Below are positions 1 to 8,129 of a stretch of 64,000 bases of DNA, one piece after another. The first letter of the stretch is position 1; each line of letters begins with the position of its first letter. The position numbers and the translations under genes are program-made. Origin of the DNA: Bacteroides sp. (GTDB taxonomy: Bacteria; Bacteroidota; Bacteroidia; Bacteroidales; Bacteroidaceae); assembly GCF_028690125.1 (NCBI RefSeq), contig NZ_JAQVBV010000003.1, positions 1-64,000 of the forward strand, in the 5' to 3' direction. The notes under the pieces were generated by a model. The model was not told where the DNA came from. It ran no database searches and was given only the letters and a program-made list of their open reading frames with translations.

Positions 1-10
1 TAACGCTCAT
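1..10 (-). CDS. possible start of a gene leaving the window on the left
   Basis: Only the start codon and two further codons are visible. On the minus strand an ATG at 10-8 is preceded by a purine-rich stretch (GGAAGGAAAG) at ribosome-binding distance. A TATTTTTG promoter element lies about 110 bp upstream at 126-119. The product cannot be named. Confidence 0.3.
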
Positions 11-118
11 CACCACTTTCCTTCCTACAGATGAATTACTTAACCACATAAATGATTGAATTTAAATTATTTAATTGTTAGAACTAAAATTTCGTCATTT
101 TACACCACTTACAGACTG

Positions 119-126
119 CAAAAATA
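119..126 (-). promoter_or_regulatory. candidate -7 element TATTTTTG for the gene leaving the window at left
   Basis: On the minus strand this matches the Bacteroides -7 consensus TAnnTTTG. It lies in the gap between the araC-type gene and the left edge, pointing at the possible ATG at position 10. No good TTTG was located at -33. Confidence 0.35.
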
Positions 127-169
127 GAGCAAATTGATTGATTGACCAAAGAATTAAAGAAATTATTCC

Positions 170-1042
170 TTAATCGGGAAGCTTTCCGATTTTTTCACCA
201 TTGGCTGCTTTCTTTCGTAAAGCGCGCGGAGTGTCTCCAAAAGAGTCTTTGCAGAAATGTGCGAAGTGGGATAGGGAATCGAAGCCATACCGATTGCAGA
301 TTTCAGTAATACGCATTTTGGTATGCTGAAGATCCTCCAGTATACCTTCTCGTTTTTTCTCTAATATCCATTCGTAGACGGGTACACCGTATAAGTTTCT
401 AAAAAGACGCCGGAAGGTAGTAGTTGTATACCCTCCTAAATGTGCAAATTCTTCTACATTCTTTACCTTACTGTAATTTTGCATGATAAAATATTGGAAG
501 CTCTCTGTATACGTACTGATAGGATAAAAGAAAGCTCCTAATTGAGGAATTGGATAATAGTTGGTGATAAGATATGTTAATTCATGGCATTTTAACTCAA
601 TAAATTTACCACAAGGGAGTTGCTCGTCAAGATAAATGGCCAGGTCACCAATCAGGTACTTCAGCTTTGAACTCATAATCAGAGGAGTATAGGTAATTGG
701 AGCTTCTGCCTGATTGATAATTTCTTCATATCGGTCCGGGCAGATCAGAGGGAGTTCGTTAAACCAGTAACAGATATATTTTACCTCCGTGAGTGCCAGC
801 AATTCAACCATCGAACCAATAGCTTGAAGAATAAACTGTCCCTCGTACAATATTGTGCCGGGATATTCTTCGCTATTAATCAATAATTCTCCTGAAATCA
901 TGAAAAGGATGCAATTTTGTGTACACTTGTCTTTAGGGAAATGTTGCCCTCTCGACAGTTTTCTGTATACACATATACCTTCAGTGACTTTGGGGCATTG
1001 TGAACAATCTGTATATGTTTTGCAGAAAGGATCTCTAGCCAT
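170..1042 (-). CDS. AraC-family transcriptional regulator with N-terminal cysteine cluster
   Basis: This 290-residue protein ends in an AraC-type double helix-turn-helix domain (about residues 185-280). The second helix region contains ITEICNRYGFDSLSHFAHF, followed by the family-typical FGDTPRALRK. The N-terminal 180 residues look like a sensor domain. They begin with six cysteines at about positions 7, 13, 16, 24, 40 and 44, which could bind a metal or sense redox state; that is inference. The gene is divergent from the GH30 gene, with a TATCTTTG promoter element about 30 bp upstream, so control of that neighbour is plausible but not shown. The family assignment is secure and the signal unknown. 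Confidence 0.85.
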   Translation of the reverse strand: MARDPFCKTYTDCSQCPKVTEGICVYRKLSRGQHFPKDKCTQNCILFMISGELLINSEEYPGTILYEGQFILQAIGSMVELLALTEVKYICYWFNELPLICPDRYEEIINQAEAPITYTPLIMSSKLKYLIGDLAIYLDEQLPCGKFIELKCHELTYLITNYYPIPQLGAFFYPISTYTESFQYFIMQNYSKVKNVEEFAHLGGYTTTTFRRLFRNLYGVPVYEWILEKKREGILEDLQHTKMRITEICNRYGFDSLSHFAHFCKDSFGDTPRALRKKAANGEKIGKLPD

Positions 1043-1073
1043 GAATTTTATTGTAATGATTCTTATAAGGGAA

Positions 1074-1081
1074 CAAAGATA
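1074..1081 (-). promoter_or_regulatory. -7 promoter element TATCTTTG for the araC-type gene
   Basis: Read on the minus strand this is a perfect TAnnTTTG, placed 32 bp upstream of the ATG at 1042. Confidence 0.55.
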
Positions 1082-1231
1082 AACTTTTTCTATGAAAATA
1101 TACGTAAATATGTAGAATCATTCCTTTTTTATTATTGTTTCGCTTGTTCTATTTGTTATAATTCTACCGGAAATATGTTGGATTTTACCTCTCTTTTTTT
1201 TCATCCTTTCGAAAATTCAGAGCAAAGATTA

Positions 1232-1261
1232 TTTGGCGAGTGAGATATTTCTGTATTTTTG
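1232..1261 (+). promoter_or_regulatory. candidate promoter of the GH30 gene
   Basis: TTTG at 1232-1235 and TATTTTTG at 1254-1261 are separated by 18 bp, close to the Bacteroides -33/-7 arrangement. The GH30 ATG lies 80 bp downstream. Confidence 0.5.
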
Positions 1262-1341
1262 TCTTCTTTAATACTATCCTCTCAATTACCAAGACGTTAG
1301 TATGCCATTCTTGATCAATAATTTATTTAAAGTGTACATTT

Positions 1342-2913
1342 ATGAAAATGAGATTATTAGTTACTTCCATAGGAATATGGCTAATGAATATGACAGCCGG
1401 GGCACAACCTGCCATTTCTTTTCAGATAGAGACCTCGAAACCTTGCCAGGTTATAGAGCACTTCGGTGCTTCCGATGCTTGGAGTATGCAGTTTATAGGT
1501 TTGTGGCCACAGGAAAAACAGGATCAAGTAGCTGACTGGCTCTTTAGTACCGAAAACGATGAGAACGGTCAGCCTAAAGGAATTGGTTTATCACTGTGGA
1601 GGTTTAATATCGGAGCTGGAAGTGCGGAGCAAGGGAGTGCTAGTGGAATTTCCTCTCCTTGGAGGCGTGCTGAATGCTTCTTACAGGCTGATGGAACGTA
1701 TGATTGGACCAAGCAACAGGGACAACGTAATTTCCTGAGATTGGCAAAGGAACGTGGAGTTGATAAGTTTTTGGCGTTCCTGAACTCTCCTCCCGTCTTT
1801 TATACACAGAATGGCTTAGCTACCAATACAGGTCGTGGGGGGACAGCAAATCTCAAGCCTGATTGTTATGAGAACTATGTTCATTTTCTGGCAGATGTAG
1901 TGCAGGGAGTAAAAGAGCATGACGACATTAAATTTAGTTATATTTGTCCTTTTAATGAGCCGGACGGACATTGGAATTGGACAGGATCTAGTCAGGAGGG
2001 TTGCCCGGCAACTAATCGGGAGATTGCTCATACGGTTCGGTTATTAAACAAAGAATTTACCGATAGAAAGATAGATACAGAGGTTTTGGTGAATGAGTCG
2101 TCCGATTATCGTTGTATGTTTAGTACTCATATGACGGATTGGCAACGCGGATATCAGATACAATCGTTTTTCCGCCCCGATAGTGTGAATACTTATTTGG
2201 GGGACGTCTCTAAAACTCCTCGTCTGATGGTGGGGCATAGCTATTGGACAAATACTCCTTTGAGTGCTTTACGTCATATTCGATCTCAGTTACGCGATAC
2301 ATTAGACAAATATAAGGTCGATTTTTGGCAGACAGAGGTTTGCATCATGAGTAATGATGAAGAAATTGGCGGCGGAGGGGGCTTTGATCCTACGATGAAG
2401 ACTGCGCTTTATGTGGCTCGAATGATTCATCATGACATAGTGTATGCCGGTGCTAAAAGTTGGCAATGGTGGCGTGCTATTGGTGAAGACTACAAGGATG
2501 GCTTGATTCGTGAGCTCGCAGACGATGACTTTCGGAATGGTAGGGTGGAGGACTCTAAATTGATGTGGGTGTTAGGTAACTATAGCCGCTTTATCCGTCC
2601 GGGTGCTGTCAGGCTGACTGTTTCTGCGTTTGACAACACCGGGAAATTGGTTCCTGAAGGGGATACCGACCAGAAAGGACTGATGTGTTCTGCTTATAAA
2701 AATACAGATGGAAAGTATGTGGTTGTCCTCATTAACTATGCAAATGAAGACAAGGAGTATTCAATAGGAAAAGGCAACGCGAAAAAAACAGAGTGGCAGG
2801 TTTACAGCACATCAGATCGTGAAGGTGAAAATCTGAAACCTGTAGCCAAGATAAAGGGGAGAAAAGTGAATCGGATTCCCGCACGTTCTGTCATTACACT
2901 TTTATCAGAGTAA
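1342..2913 (+). CDS. secreted GH30-family glycoside hydrolase
   Basis: This is a 523-residue GH30-type (clan GH-A) enzyme with an N-terminal signal peptide ending near AGA-Q (residues 19-21). A (beta/alpha)8 catalytic domain spans about residues 30-430 and a C-terminal beta domain follows. The expected acid/base glutamate is E206 in PFNEPDGHW and the nucleophile is E332 in FWQTEVC. The motif NEPDGHWNW resembles GH30 endo-beta-1,6-galactanases more than glucosylceramidases, so a beta-1,6-galactan target is my best guess, held loosely. The gene stands alone with an AraC regulator divergent to it and no SusC/D pair alongside. It may act on side chains released by other loci. ATG at 1342 is preferred because it directly precedes the signal peptide. 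Confidence 0.85.
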   Translation: MKMRLLVTSIGIWLMNMTAGAQPAISFQIETSKPCQVIEHFGASDAWSMQFIGLWPQEKQDQVADWLFSTENDENGQPKGIGLSLWRFNIGAGSAEQGSASGISSPWRRAECFLQADGTYDWTKQQGQRNFLRLAKERGVDKFLAFLNSPPVFYTQNGLATNTGRGGTANLKPDCYENYVHFLADVVQGVKEHDDIKFSYICPFNEPDGHWNWTGSSQEGCPATNREIAHTVRLLNKEFTDRKIDTEVLVNESSDYRCMFSTHMTDWQRGYQIQSFFRPDSVNTYLGDVSKTPRLMVGHSYWTNTPLSALRHIRSQLRDTLDKYKVDFWQTEVCIMSNDEEIGGGGGFDPTMKTALYVARMIHHDIVYAGAKSWQWWRAIGEDYKDGLIRELADDDFRNGRVEDSKLMWVLGNYSRFIRPGAVRLTVSAFDNTGKLVPEGDTDQKGLMCSAYKNTDGKYVVVLINYANEDKEYSIGKGNAKKTEWQVYSTSDREGENLKPVAKIKGRKVNRIPARSVITLLSE

Positions 2914-3440
2914 CTTTATTTTTATTTGCTATTTCTTTTAGTTTAATTCTATTATCAGCCTAAGTTCGTTGCATTCTTGCCCTATTAATGTGGAAGATTG
3001 CATTGTGAATTGATTGTGTCATTTTATTCTGTTGATGCAATTAGAATATATAAACTGTTTTCTATCTATGATTTTATCTCTGATTCAACTAATCCTTTTA
3101 TACTATGTGTTTTGAAAAAGTTTATGAAACGAATAAGCTCAAATGATTTATTCAGTGAATAAATCATCATGTCTTCTTTTTTATTCTAAGGTCTTTGAAG
3201 GTCTGTTTGATTTGTATATTATTAATTGATAATATTCATGAAAAAAACGAGAGAGGAACGAACAATTAGCGAAAAGTTTAAGTCCTTGAAAGCGGTAATA
3301 TTGCCAAATAATGGAATATAACCTCCTAATTCAATGTCGTGAGACTAACTTTATCAATGTTTTTTGAATGTAGATTAGAGAAACAATAGGTACGATGATT
3401 TAAATAAATTAGGCAGGTTGTTTTAATCAAACAGAGAAAA
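2914..3440. other. 527-bp intergenic gap between GH30 and the recombinase
   Basis: I see no gene here. The notable content is a 25-bp perfect palindrome at 3143-3167, listed separately. The rest is AT-rich and probably holds the recombinase promoter, which I could not place. Confidence 0.6.
3143..3167. repeat. 25-bp perfect palindrome, 12-bp arms with a 1-nt centre
   Basis: The left arm ATGATTTATTCA (3143-3154) is the exact reverse complement of the right arm at 3156-3167, with a single G between. A T-rich stretch follows after about 8 bp on the + strand. It could be a terminator for the GH30 transcript or a protein-binding site for the recombinase gene. Its hairpin is AT-rich, so terminator strength is doubtful. 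Confidence 0.7.
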
Positions 3441-4379
3441 ATGGGGAATTTAATTTCATTTATGCAAAAAGTAGCCGATGGGTTACAGACGAGTGGTAAT
3501 TATGGGACCGCTCATGTGTATAGGAGTAGTTTGAATGCGCTTATCTCATTTCATGGAAATACTCATCTGCCATTTCGGAAAGTTACTCCTGAATTTATAA
3601 AGAGTTTTGAGATACATCTACGTGGAAGAGGATGTAGTTGGAATACTGTTTCTACTTATATGAGGACTTTGAGAGCGGTATACAATCGAGCAATAGAATG
3701 TCGTAGGGCGATTTATATACCACACTTATTCAAATATGTCTATACCGGAACACGTGCTGACCGGAAGCGGGCCCTGGACAACGGCGAGATGTCACAGCTA
3801 TTAAATGATTCATCACCAAGTACCGTTATCCCTTATTGCTTGAAAAAGACGAAAGCATTGTTTGTGTTGATGTTTTTGCTGCGCGGATTGCTTTTTGTGG
3901 ATTTGGCTTATCTGAAAAAAAAGGATTTGGATGAAAACGTACTTACCTACCGTCGGCGTAAAACCGGGCGACAGTTAAGCGTAACATTGACACCCGAAGC
4001 AATGGTGCTGGTAAGGAAGTATATGAATACAGACCTAAACTCTCCTTATCTCTTTTCATTGATAACGGCCGGGGAGGGTACTAAAGAAGCTTATCGTGAA
4101 TATCAGCTTGCACTTCGTAACTTCAATTATCAACTTACCTCACTTAAAGAAATCTTGGGATTTACGTCCGATTTAAGTTCTTATACAGCCCGCCATACAT
4201 GGGCTACAATGGCTTATTACAGTGAGATTCATCCCGGCATTATCTCCGAAGCAATGGGACATTCGTCTATCATGGTGACGGAAACTTACCTAAAGCCTTT
4301 TAGGAATAAGAAAATTGATGAATCAAACATTCAGGTGATTGACTTTGCAAAACAATATTTTAAAAGTGTAATAGCCTGA
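3441..4379 (+). CDS. tyrosine-type site-specific recombinase (candidate DNA invertase)
   Basis: This 312-residue protein has an N-terminal SAM-like core-binding domain (about 1-105) and a C-terminal phage-integrase catalytic domain (about 110-300). Visible catalytic residues are R148 in LLRGLLFVDL, K174 in RRKTG, R251 in SSYTARHTWAT (with Y248 where many relatives have His), H274 in AMGHSS and nucleophile Y283 in TETYLKPF. This is the typical Bacteroides integrase pattern, some members of which invert promoters. Its stop codon lies only 10 bp before an 18-bp inverted repeat whose partner sits 264 bp further on, in front of the surface-protein gene. That makes inversion of this segment its most likely job. 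Action in trans on other sites remains possible. Confidence 0.9.
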   Translation: MGNLISFMQKVADGLQTSGNYGTAHVYRSSLNALISFHGNTHLPFRKVTPEFIKSFEIHLRGRGCSWNTVSTYMRTLRAVYNRAIECRRAIYIPHLFKYVYTGTRADRKRALDNGEMSQLLNDSSPSTVIPYCLKKTKALFVLMFLLRGLLFVDLAYLKKKDLDENVLTYRRRKTGRQLSVTLTPEAMVLVRKYMNTDLNSPYLFSLITAGEGTKEAYREYQLALRNFNYQLTSLKEILGFTSDLSSYTARHTWATMAYYSEIHPGIISEAMGHSSIMVTETYLKPFRNKKIDESNIQVIDFAKQYFKSVIA

Positions 4380-4424
4380 AATTTAATTTGTTACTTAGTA
4401 GGTAACGACAATACTTTCTTGTGA

Positions 4425-4450
4425 CATCCCCAAAGGCGTTTTGGGGGATG
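4425..4450. terminator. hairpin inside the invertible segment, after the recombinase gene
   Basis: CATCCCCAAA pairs with a TTTGGGGATG-type arm (one extra G) across a short GGCG loop. No T-run follows on the + strand. In the present orientation it would sit behind the recombinase gene. Inversion would move it in front of the surface-protein gene. Confidence 0.5.
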
Positions 4451-4623
4451 ATTGCTGACAAAAAGCATAAAAAGATTATTTCCCTCATTTAGGCAGAAAA
4501 CTGAGGGGCAGAGAATTCTTTGTCCAAGTTTTAAGGTTAATAGACTGTTAATGCTAAGAATTCGTAGTTTCGTGTATTTTGCTATTCTTTTTTAATAGTT
4601 TATGAGAAAAAATATGTTATTTG

Positions 4624-4655
4624 TTTGCTTGTTTTCAGAAATATGTCCATATTTG
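4624..4655 (+). promoter_or_regulatory. rightward promoter inside the invertible segment (ON orientation)
   Basis: TTTG at 4624-4627 and CATATTTG at 4648-4655 are 20 bp apart, one mismatch from the Bacteroides TTTG/TAnnTTTG consensus. Transcription would start near 4662, cross the right inverted repeat and reach the ATG at 4752. Confidence 0.6.
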
Positions 4656-4751
4656 CAGCGTGTTTTATTCCCGTTACCTACTAAGTAACGGGAAAGTATT
4701 GTTGAAACTTAGTGTTTAATAATATATTATTAATGTAATTTTTAAGTAGTT

Positions 4752-7547
4752 ATGAGAAAAAAATTTGTGAAAGTGATGTTCTTCGGAGCATTGGCTCTTT
4801 CCACTGTCACCTATGTAGGCTGTAAAGACTACGATGATGACATTGACAATCTGCAAACTCAGATTGATGCCAATAAAGCCGATATCGCCAAATTACAATC
4901 GTTTGTGGATGCAGGCAAATGGGTGAAAACAGTAGAGCCTATTACCGGTGGATTTAAAATTACCTTTAACGATGAAAAGTCTTATGAAATCGTAAATGGT
5001 GCAAAAGGTGACAAAGGTGAAATAGGGGCAGAGGGTTCTGCGGGTTCTAAGGTTACTATTGATAAAGAAACCAGTGAATGGTTGATTGACAACGAACCGA
5101 CAGGGTGGTATGCAAAAGTTCAGGACGGTCATTCTCCTTATATTGCTGATGGCAAAAATGGCGATAAAGGTTATTGGTATTTCTGGGACAGTGCAGCTGG
5201 TAAATTTGTAAAAGGCGATAAGGCACAAGGTAATGACGGTGAATCTATCACGGGACAAAACGGCAAATCTCCTTATATAGATAAAACTACCGGTCAGTGG
5301 GTTTATTATAACGAAGCAGGAGAAAAAGTATTTGGTCCTGTGGCTGCCGGAACTAATGGAAATGATGCTGTATCACCTTTTATCGGCGATGATGGATATT
5401 GGTACTATTGGGATGTTAAACAAACAGGTGAGGACGGTACTCCTGGTAAACTTGTAAAAGGTGCTTATGCACAGACAAGCGTGTACGTAGTGAAAGCTAA
5501 AGACAGGCCTGCTTATGACCTTCACATCAATGTACAGAACGCAGATGGTACGTTTACTGCAAAAACTTTGGCTCTTCCTTCTGCTGAAGCCATTGCTACA
5601 ATGGACATTGTTTCAATTGCAGGCGGTGAGATTTCTCAAGGTATGACTCAAGCCATTGAATTGTACTATGGTGTAATTGATAAAGAGATAGAGTTTAACG
5701 GAAAGAAATTTGGTGCTAAAGACAAAAAGACTACATTGGTAGGCAGCAACTTTAATACGCTTTTTGCTCTGGTTAATCCCACAAGTGTGGATTTCTCTGA
5801 ATATCCTGTTACATTGATCAACTCACACGGAGAAGAAGTGTTTAATGTCTCTCAGGAAAAGCACATGAGTACTACTCCCTTAACTACTACTCGTGCAACT
5901 GATAAGTGGAACGTTGGTGTATATGCTTTGAAAGTTTCTTTAAACCCTGCCAACGTTACTGGAGACTTGAACGGCAAGACTTATGCTTATGCTTTGAAGA
6001 CCAAAGATGCATTCAGCAATGAAATTATCTCTAAATATGATGCCAAGATCATTGCAAAAAATGAAGCGAAATCTTTAGTAGCAAAGGAGGTAGATGTTGA
6101 TTATACAAAAGCTGCGGAACTTGATCAATTGTTTGCCGGAGAATTGACTAAGGTTGTTGATCATTATTACACTATTGATGATAATGAATTGAAGGCTATC
6201 GGTGCTACTTTTGATAAGGCTACTAATACAATTTCTGCGCCTGCTAAGCAAGGTTCAGTTAATGTAAAAGTAAACTATTTAAAAACTGATGGTCAGAAAG
6301 TAGAAGGAGCAAGTGCTGTGATTTGTAAAGTGACATTTACATATAGTATCGGTACTGATATTAATGTTGCAGAAGCTGCCGTTTGGACGCTTGCTAAGAA
6401 TGCAAACACTACTGATATGACTCAGAATAAAGCTTCTATCACTATTACTCCTGAAAGCAATGCTGACTTATTCAATTTGTTGAATAAAGACTTTGGTAGC
6501 GGTAGACAGGCAACTTTGAAGCTGGATGCTGCTGATGTTAAGTTTGCACAAAGCATTAATAATATTACTTATGCTTCTAATTCTATCAAGCTGGCTGCAA
6601 ATCAACCTGAAAAGCTTATGAAAGATGGTAAGGTAACAGGCTATAAGATTACCTTTAACTTTGATCCGACAACTATTTGTGCTACCGTTCATAATGCTAT
6701 GTTGCAAGTTATGAATCCTGCATCGACTCCTGCGTTGGGTGACAATGTACTGAAGAAAGTTAATGTGAAAGTAGAAGTTAAGAATCCGGGTATTTTCGAA
6801 TTCAAACCTCTGGATGCATACTTTACAAACTCTAACACAGCAGTTGCTTACGGTACTCCGGCTAATAATACTGTAGGACAGGATCTTTATGCTCTCTTCG
6901 AAGTAATTAGTGATGCTGACAAAAATCATATCACTTTCTCTGAAGAACGTCCTAATTTCGGAACATCAGCTAATCCTCAATATGGTGCTGCTTGGCTGTC
7001 TGGAATATCATCTGAATTGAAAGTACCATTGTACAAAGCGGAGAAGAATGACGGAGTATATTCTGAACGTAAATTGATAATTTCTTATCAACCATTTGGA
7101 AACAATCGTCTGGCTTCAATCTCTAAAGAGTTTAATCTGACAGTAAGATCTGCTATCAAGCAAGGTTCACATCCTGATATTGAAGCGAAAAATGGTAAAG
7201 TGCTTTCTATAAAAGAGACAGAAAAATCATTCAAGATTGCACCGAATTTATTTGCTGTGAAAGATGTTTATGCTAAAAATGTAGTAATCGCGGCTACAAG
7301 TAGAGATGCCAGAGTGACAAATGTTACTATTGAGCTGAGCTCTGAAATTGCTAAATACGCTGAAGTTGCAGGTCAAACTAGTAGTCCTGTAGCCTTTGGT
7401 AATGAATTGACAGTACAGTTGAAAGCTAATACAGTATCTATCGCACGTGAAATTACAGGCTATGCTTTAGTGAAGATCACAGATACATGGGGTGCTGTAA
7501 CTGAAGTTAAATGCCCGATCACAATGAAGGCAGATGGCGCTAATTGA
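4752..7547 (+). CDS. large phase-variable surface lipoprotein, S-layer-like, with collagen-like repeats
   Basis: The 931-residue protein has a lipoprotein signal with lipobox cysteine C24 (TYVGC) followed by KDYDDD, an acidic stretch typical of Bacteroides surface-exposed lipoproteins. A short coiled-coil-like segment (residues about 30-55) precedes a G-x-y collagen-like run (GAKGDKGEIGAEGSAG). About three repeats of a SPYI...GYWYFWD...KGD type follow to about residue 245. The remaining 680 residues look like beta-rich immunoglobulin-like domains. The layout resembles the phase-variable surface-layer protein described in B. thetaiotaomicron (BT1927); this is recall, not alignment. No enzyme motifs are seen. 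Expression should depend on the orientation of the upstream segment. Two hairpin terminators follow. Confidence 0.8.
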   Translation: MRKKFVKVMFFGALALSTVTYVGCKDYDDDIDNLQTQIDANKADIAKLQSFVDAGKWVKTVEPITGGFKITFNDEKSYEIVNGAKGDKGEIGAEGSAGSKVTIDKETSEWLIDNEPTGWYAKVQDGHSPYIADGKNGDKGYWYFWDSAAGKFVKGDKAQGNDGESITGQNGKSPYIDKTTGQWVYYNEAGEKVFGPVAAGTNGNDAVSPFIGDDGYWYYWDVKQTGEDGTPGKLVKGAYAQTSVYVVKAKDRPAYDLHINVQNADGTFTAKTLALPSAEAIATMDIVSIAGGEISQGMTQAIELYYGVIDKEIEFNGKKFGAKDKKTTLVGSNFNTLFALVNPTSVDFSEYPVTLINSHGEEVFNVSQEKHMSTTPLTTTRATDKWNVGVYALKVSLNPANVTGDLNGKTYAYALKTKDAFSNEIISKYDAKIIAKNEAKSLVAKEVDVDYTKAAELDQLFAGELTKVVDHYYTIDDNELKAIGATFDKATNTISAPAKQGSVNVKVNYLKTDGQKVEGASAVICKVTFTYSIGTDINVAEAAVWTLAKNANTTDMTQNKASITITPESNADLFNLLNKDFGSGRQATLKLDAADVKFAQSINNITYASNSIKLAANQPEKLMKDGKVTGYKITFNFDPTTICATVHNAMLQVMNPASTPALGDNVLKKVNVKVEVKNPGIFEFKPLDAYFTNSNTAVAYGTPANNTVGQDLYALFEVISDADKNHITFSEERPNFGTSANPQYGAAWLSGISSELKVPLYKAEKNDGVYSERKLIISYQPFGNNRLASISKEFNLTVRSAIKQGSHPDIEAKNGKVLSIKETEKSFKIAPNLFAVKDVYAKNVVIAATSRDARVTNVTIELSSEIAKYAEVAGQTSSPVAFGNELTVQLKANTVSIAREITGYALVKITDTWGAVTEVKCPITMKADGAN

Positions 7548-7594
7548 ATTTCTAATCAATAAGACTGAATAAGTTTTAGATGAGAATTTAATCT

Positions 7595-7629
7595 AAGGGT
7601 ATCTCTTCCCCACTGGAGATACCCTTTTT
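7595..7629 (+). terminator. rho-independent terminator of the surface-protein gene
   Basis: AAGGGTATCTC pairs with GAGATACCCTT across a 10-nt loop and runs into five Ts. Confidence 0.85.
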
Positions 7630-7695
7630 AAATTATAATTCAAGGAGTATAAATCTGTTCTTGGGAAAGCCCAGATTTTATAACAAACTCTTGAT

Positions 7696-7735
7696 CAAGG
7701 ATACCTCTAGTTCCCCTGGGGTATCCTTTCTTTTT
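7696..7735 (+). terminator. second, related terminator hairpin
   Basis: AAGGATACC pairs with GGTATCCTT and is followed by a T-rich run. Its stem sequence resembles the first hairpin about 70 bp upstream, suggesting local duplication or a tandem terminator. Confidence 0.75.
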
Positions 7736-8129
7736 ATACCATAGTATCCTTGAATCAGTACGTAGATTGGCCGATAACATAGGTATTGATGTTGTGTGGC
7801 TTTTTCTCCTCTTTCAACCGTTTAGAGCGGCATGAAACGGTGACTAGTACTAATTATAAAATCATTTTTAGACTTTACAGAAGGACTTTCTCTCTTTTCT
7901 ACACCAAAAAATATCTAATTCGAAAGATACATATTGTAAATTAGTAGTTTGGCAAGGTCTTTCTACATAATCTTGCTGTTATCTTCTTAATTTCTTAAAA
8001 TCGGCAAAGTGCCGATTCTATGGTTTCGATTATGGAAGTGGTGTGCGATCAAAAGAATGTTAGTCCGTTCGCATCAATAATCAGATTTGTTTTTTGTGCT
8101 CTTTAAATATCATAGGGCATAAATCTGTT

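Larger units (their letters stand above)
4390..4689. repeat. invertible promoter segment bounded by perfect 18-bp inverted repeats
   Basis: The left repeat GTTACTTAGTAGGTAACG (4390-4407) is the exact reverse complement of 4672-4689. Each repeat is itself a GTTAC-N7-GTAAC site: two 5-bp inverted arms around a 7-bp asymmetric centre. This is the layout expected of a tyrosine-recombinase core site, with arm-binding elements around the strand-exchange region. The enclosed segment carries a rightward promoter, and a recombinase gene ends just outside the left repeat. Together these support a DNA inversion switch controlling the gene at 4752. Confidence 0.88.
4380..4751. other. 372-bp gap holding the invertible segment
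   Basis: No full gene is present. The gap contains the paired 18-bp inverted repeats, a terminator-like hairpin near the left end, a promoter near the right end and a 29-codon mini-ORF at 4602-4688. The mini-ORF start resembles the start of the downstream gene. Confidence 0.8.
7548..8129. other. 582-bp gap between two convergent genes
   Basis: It contains two strong hairpins (listed), and a perfect 8-bp stem AATCGGCA-AAG-TGCCGATT at 7999-8017 with no T-run. No coding region was found. Confidence 0.6.
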
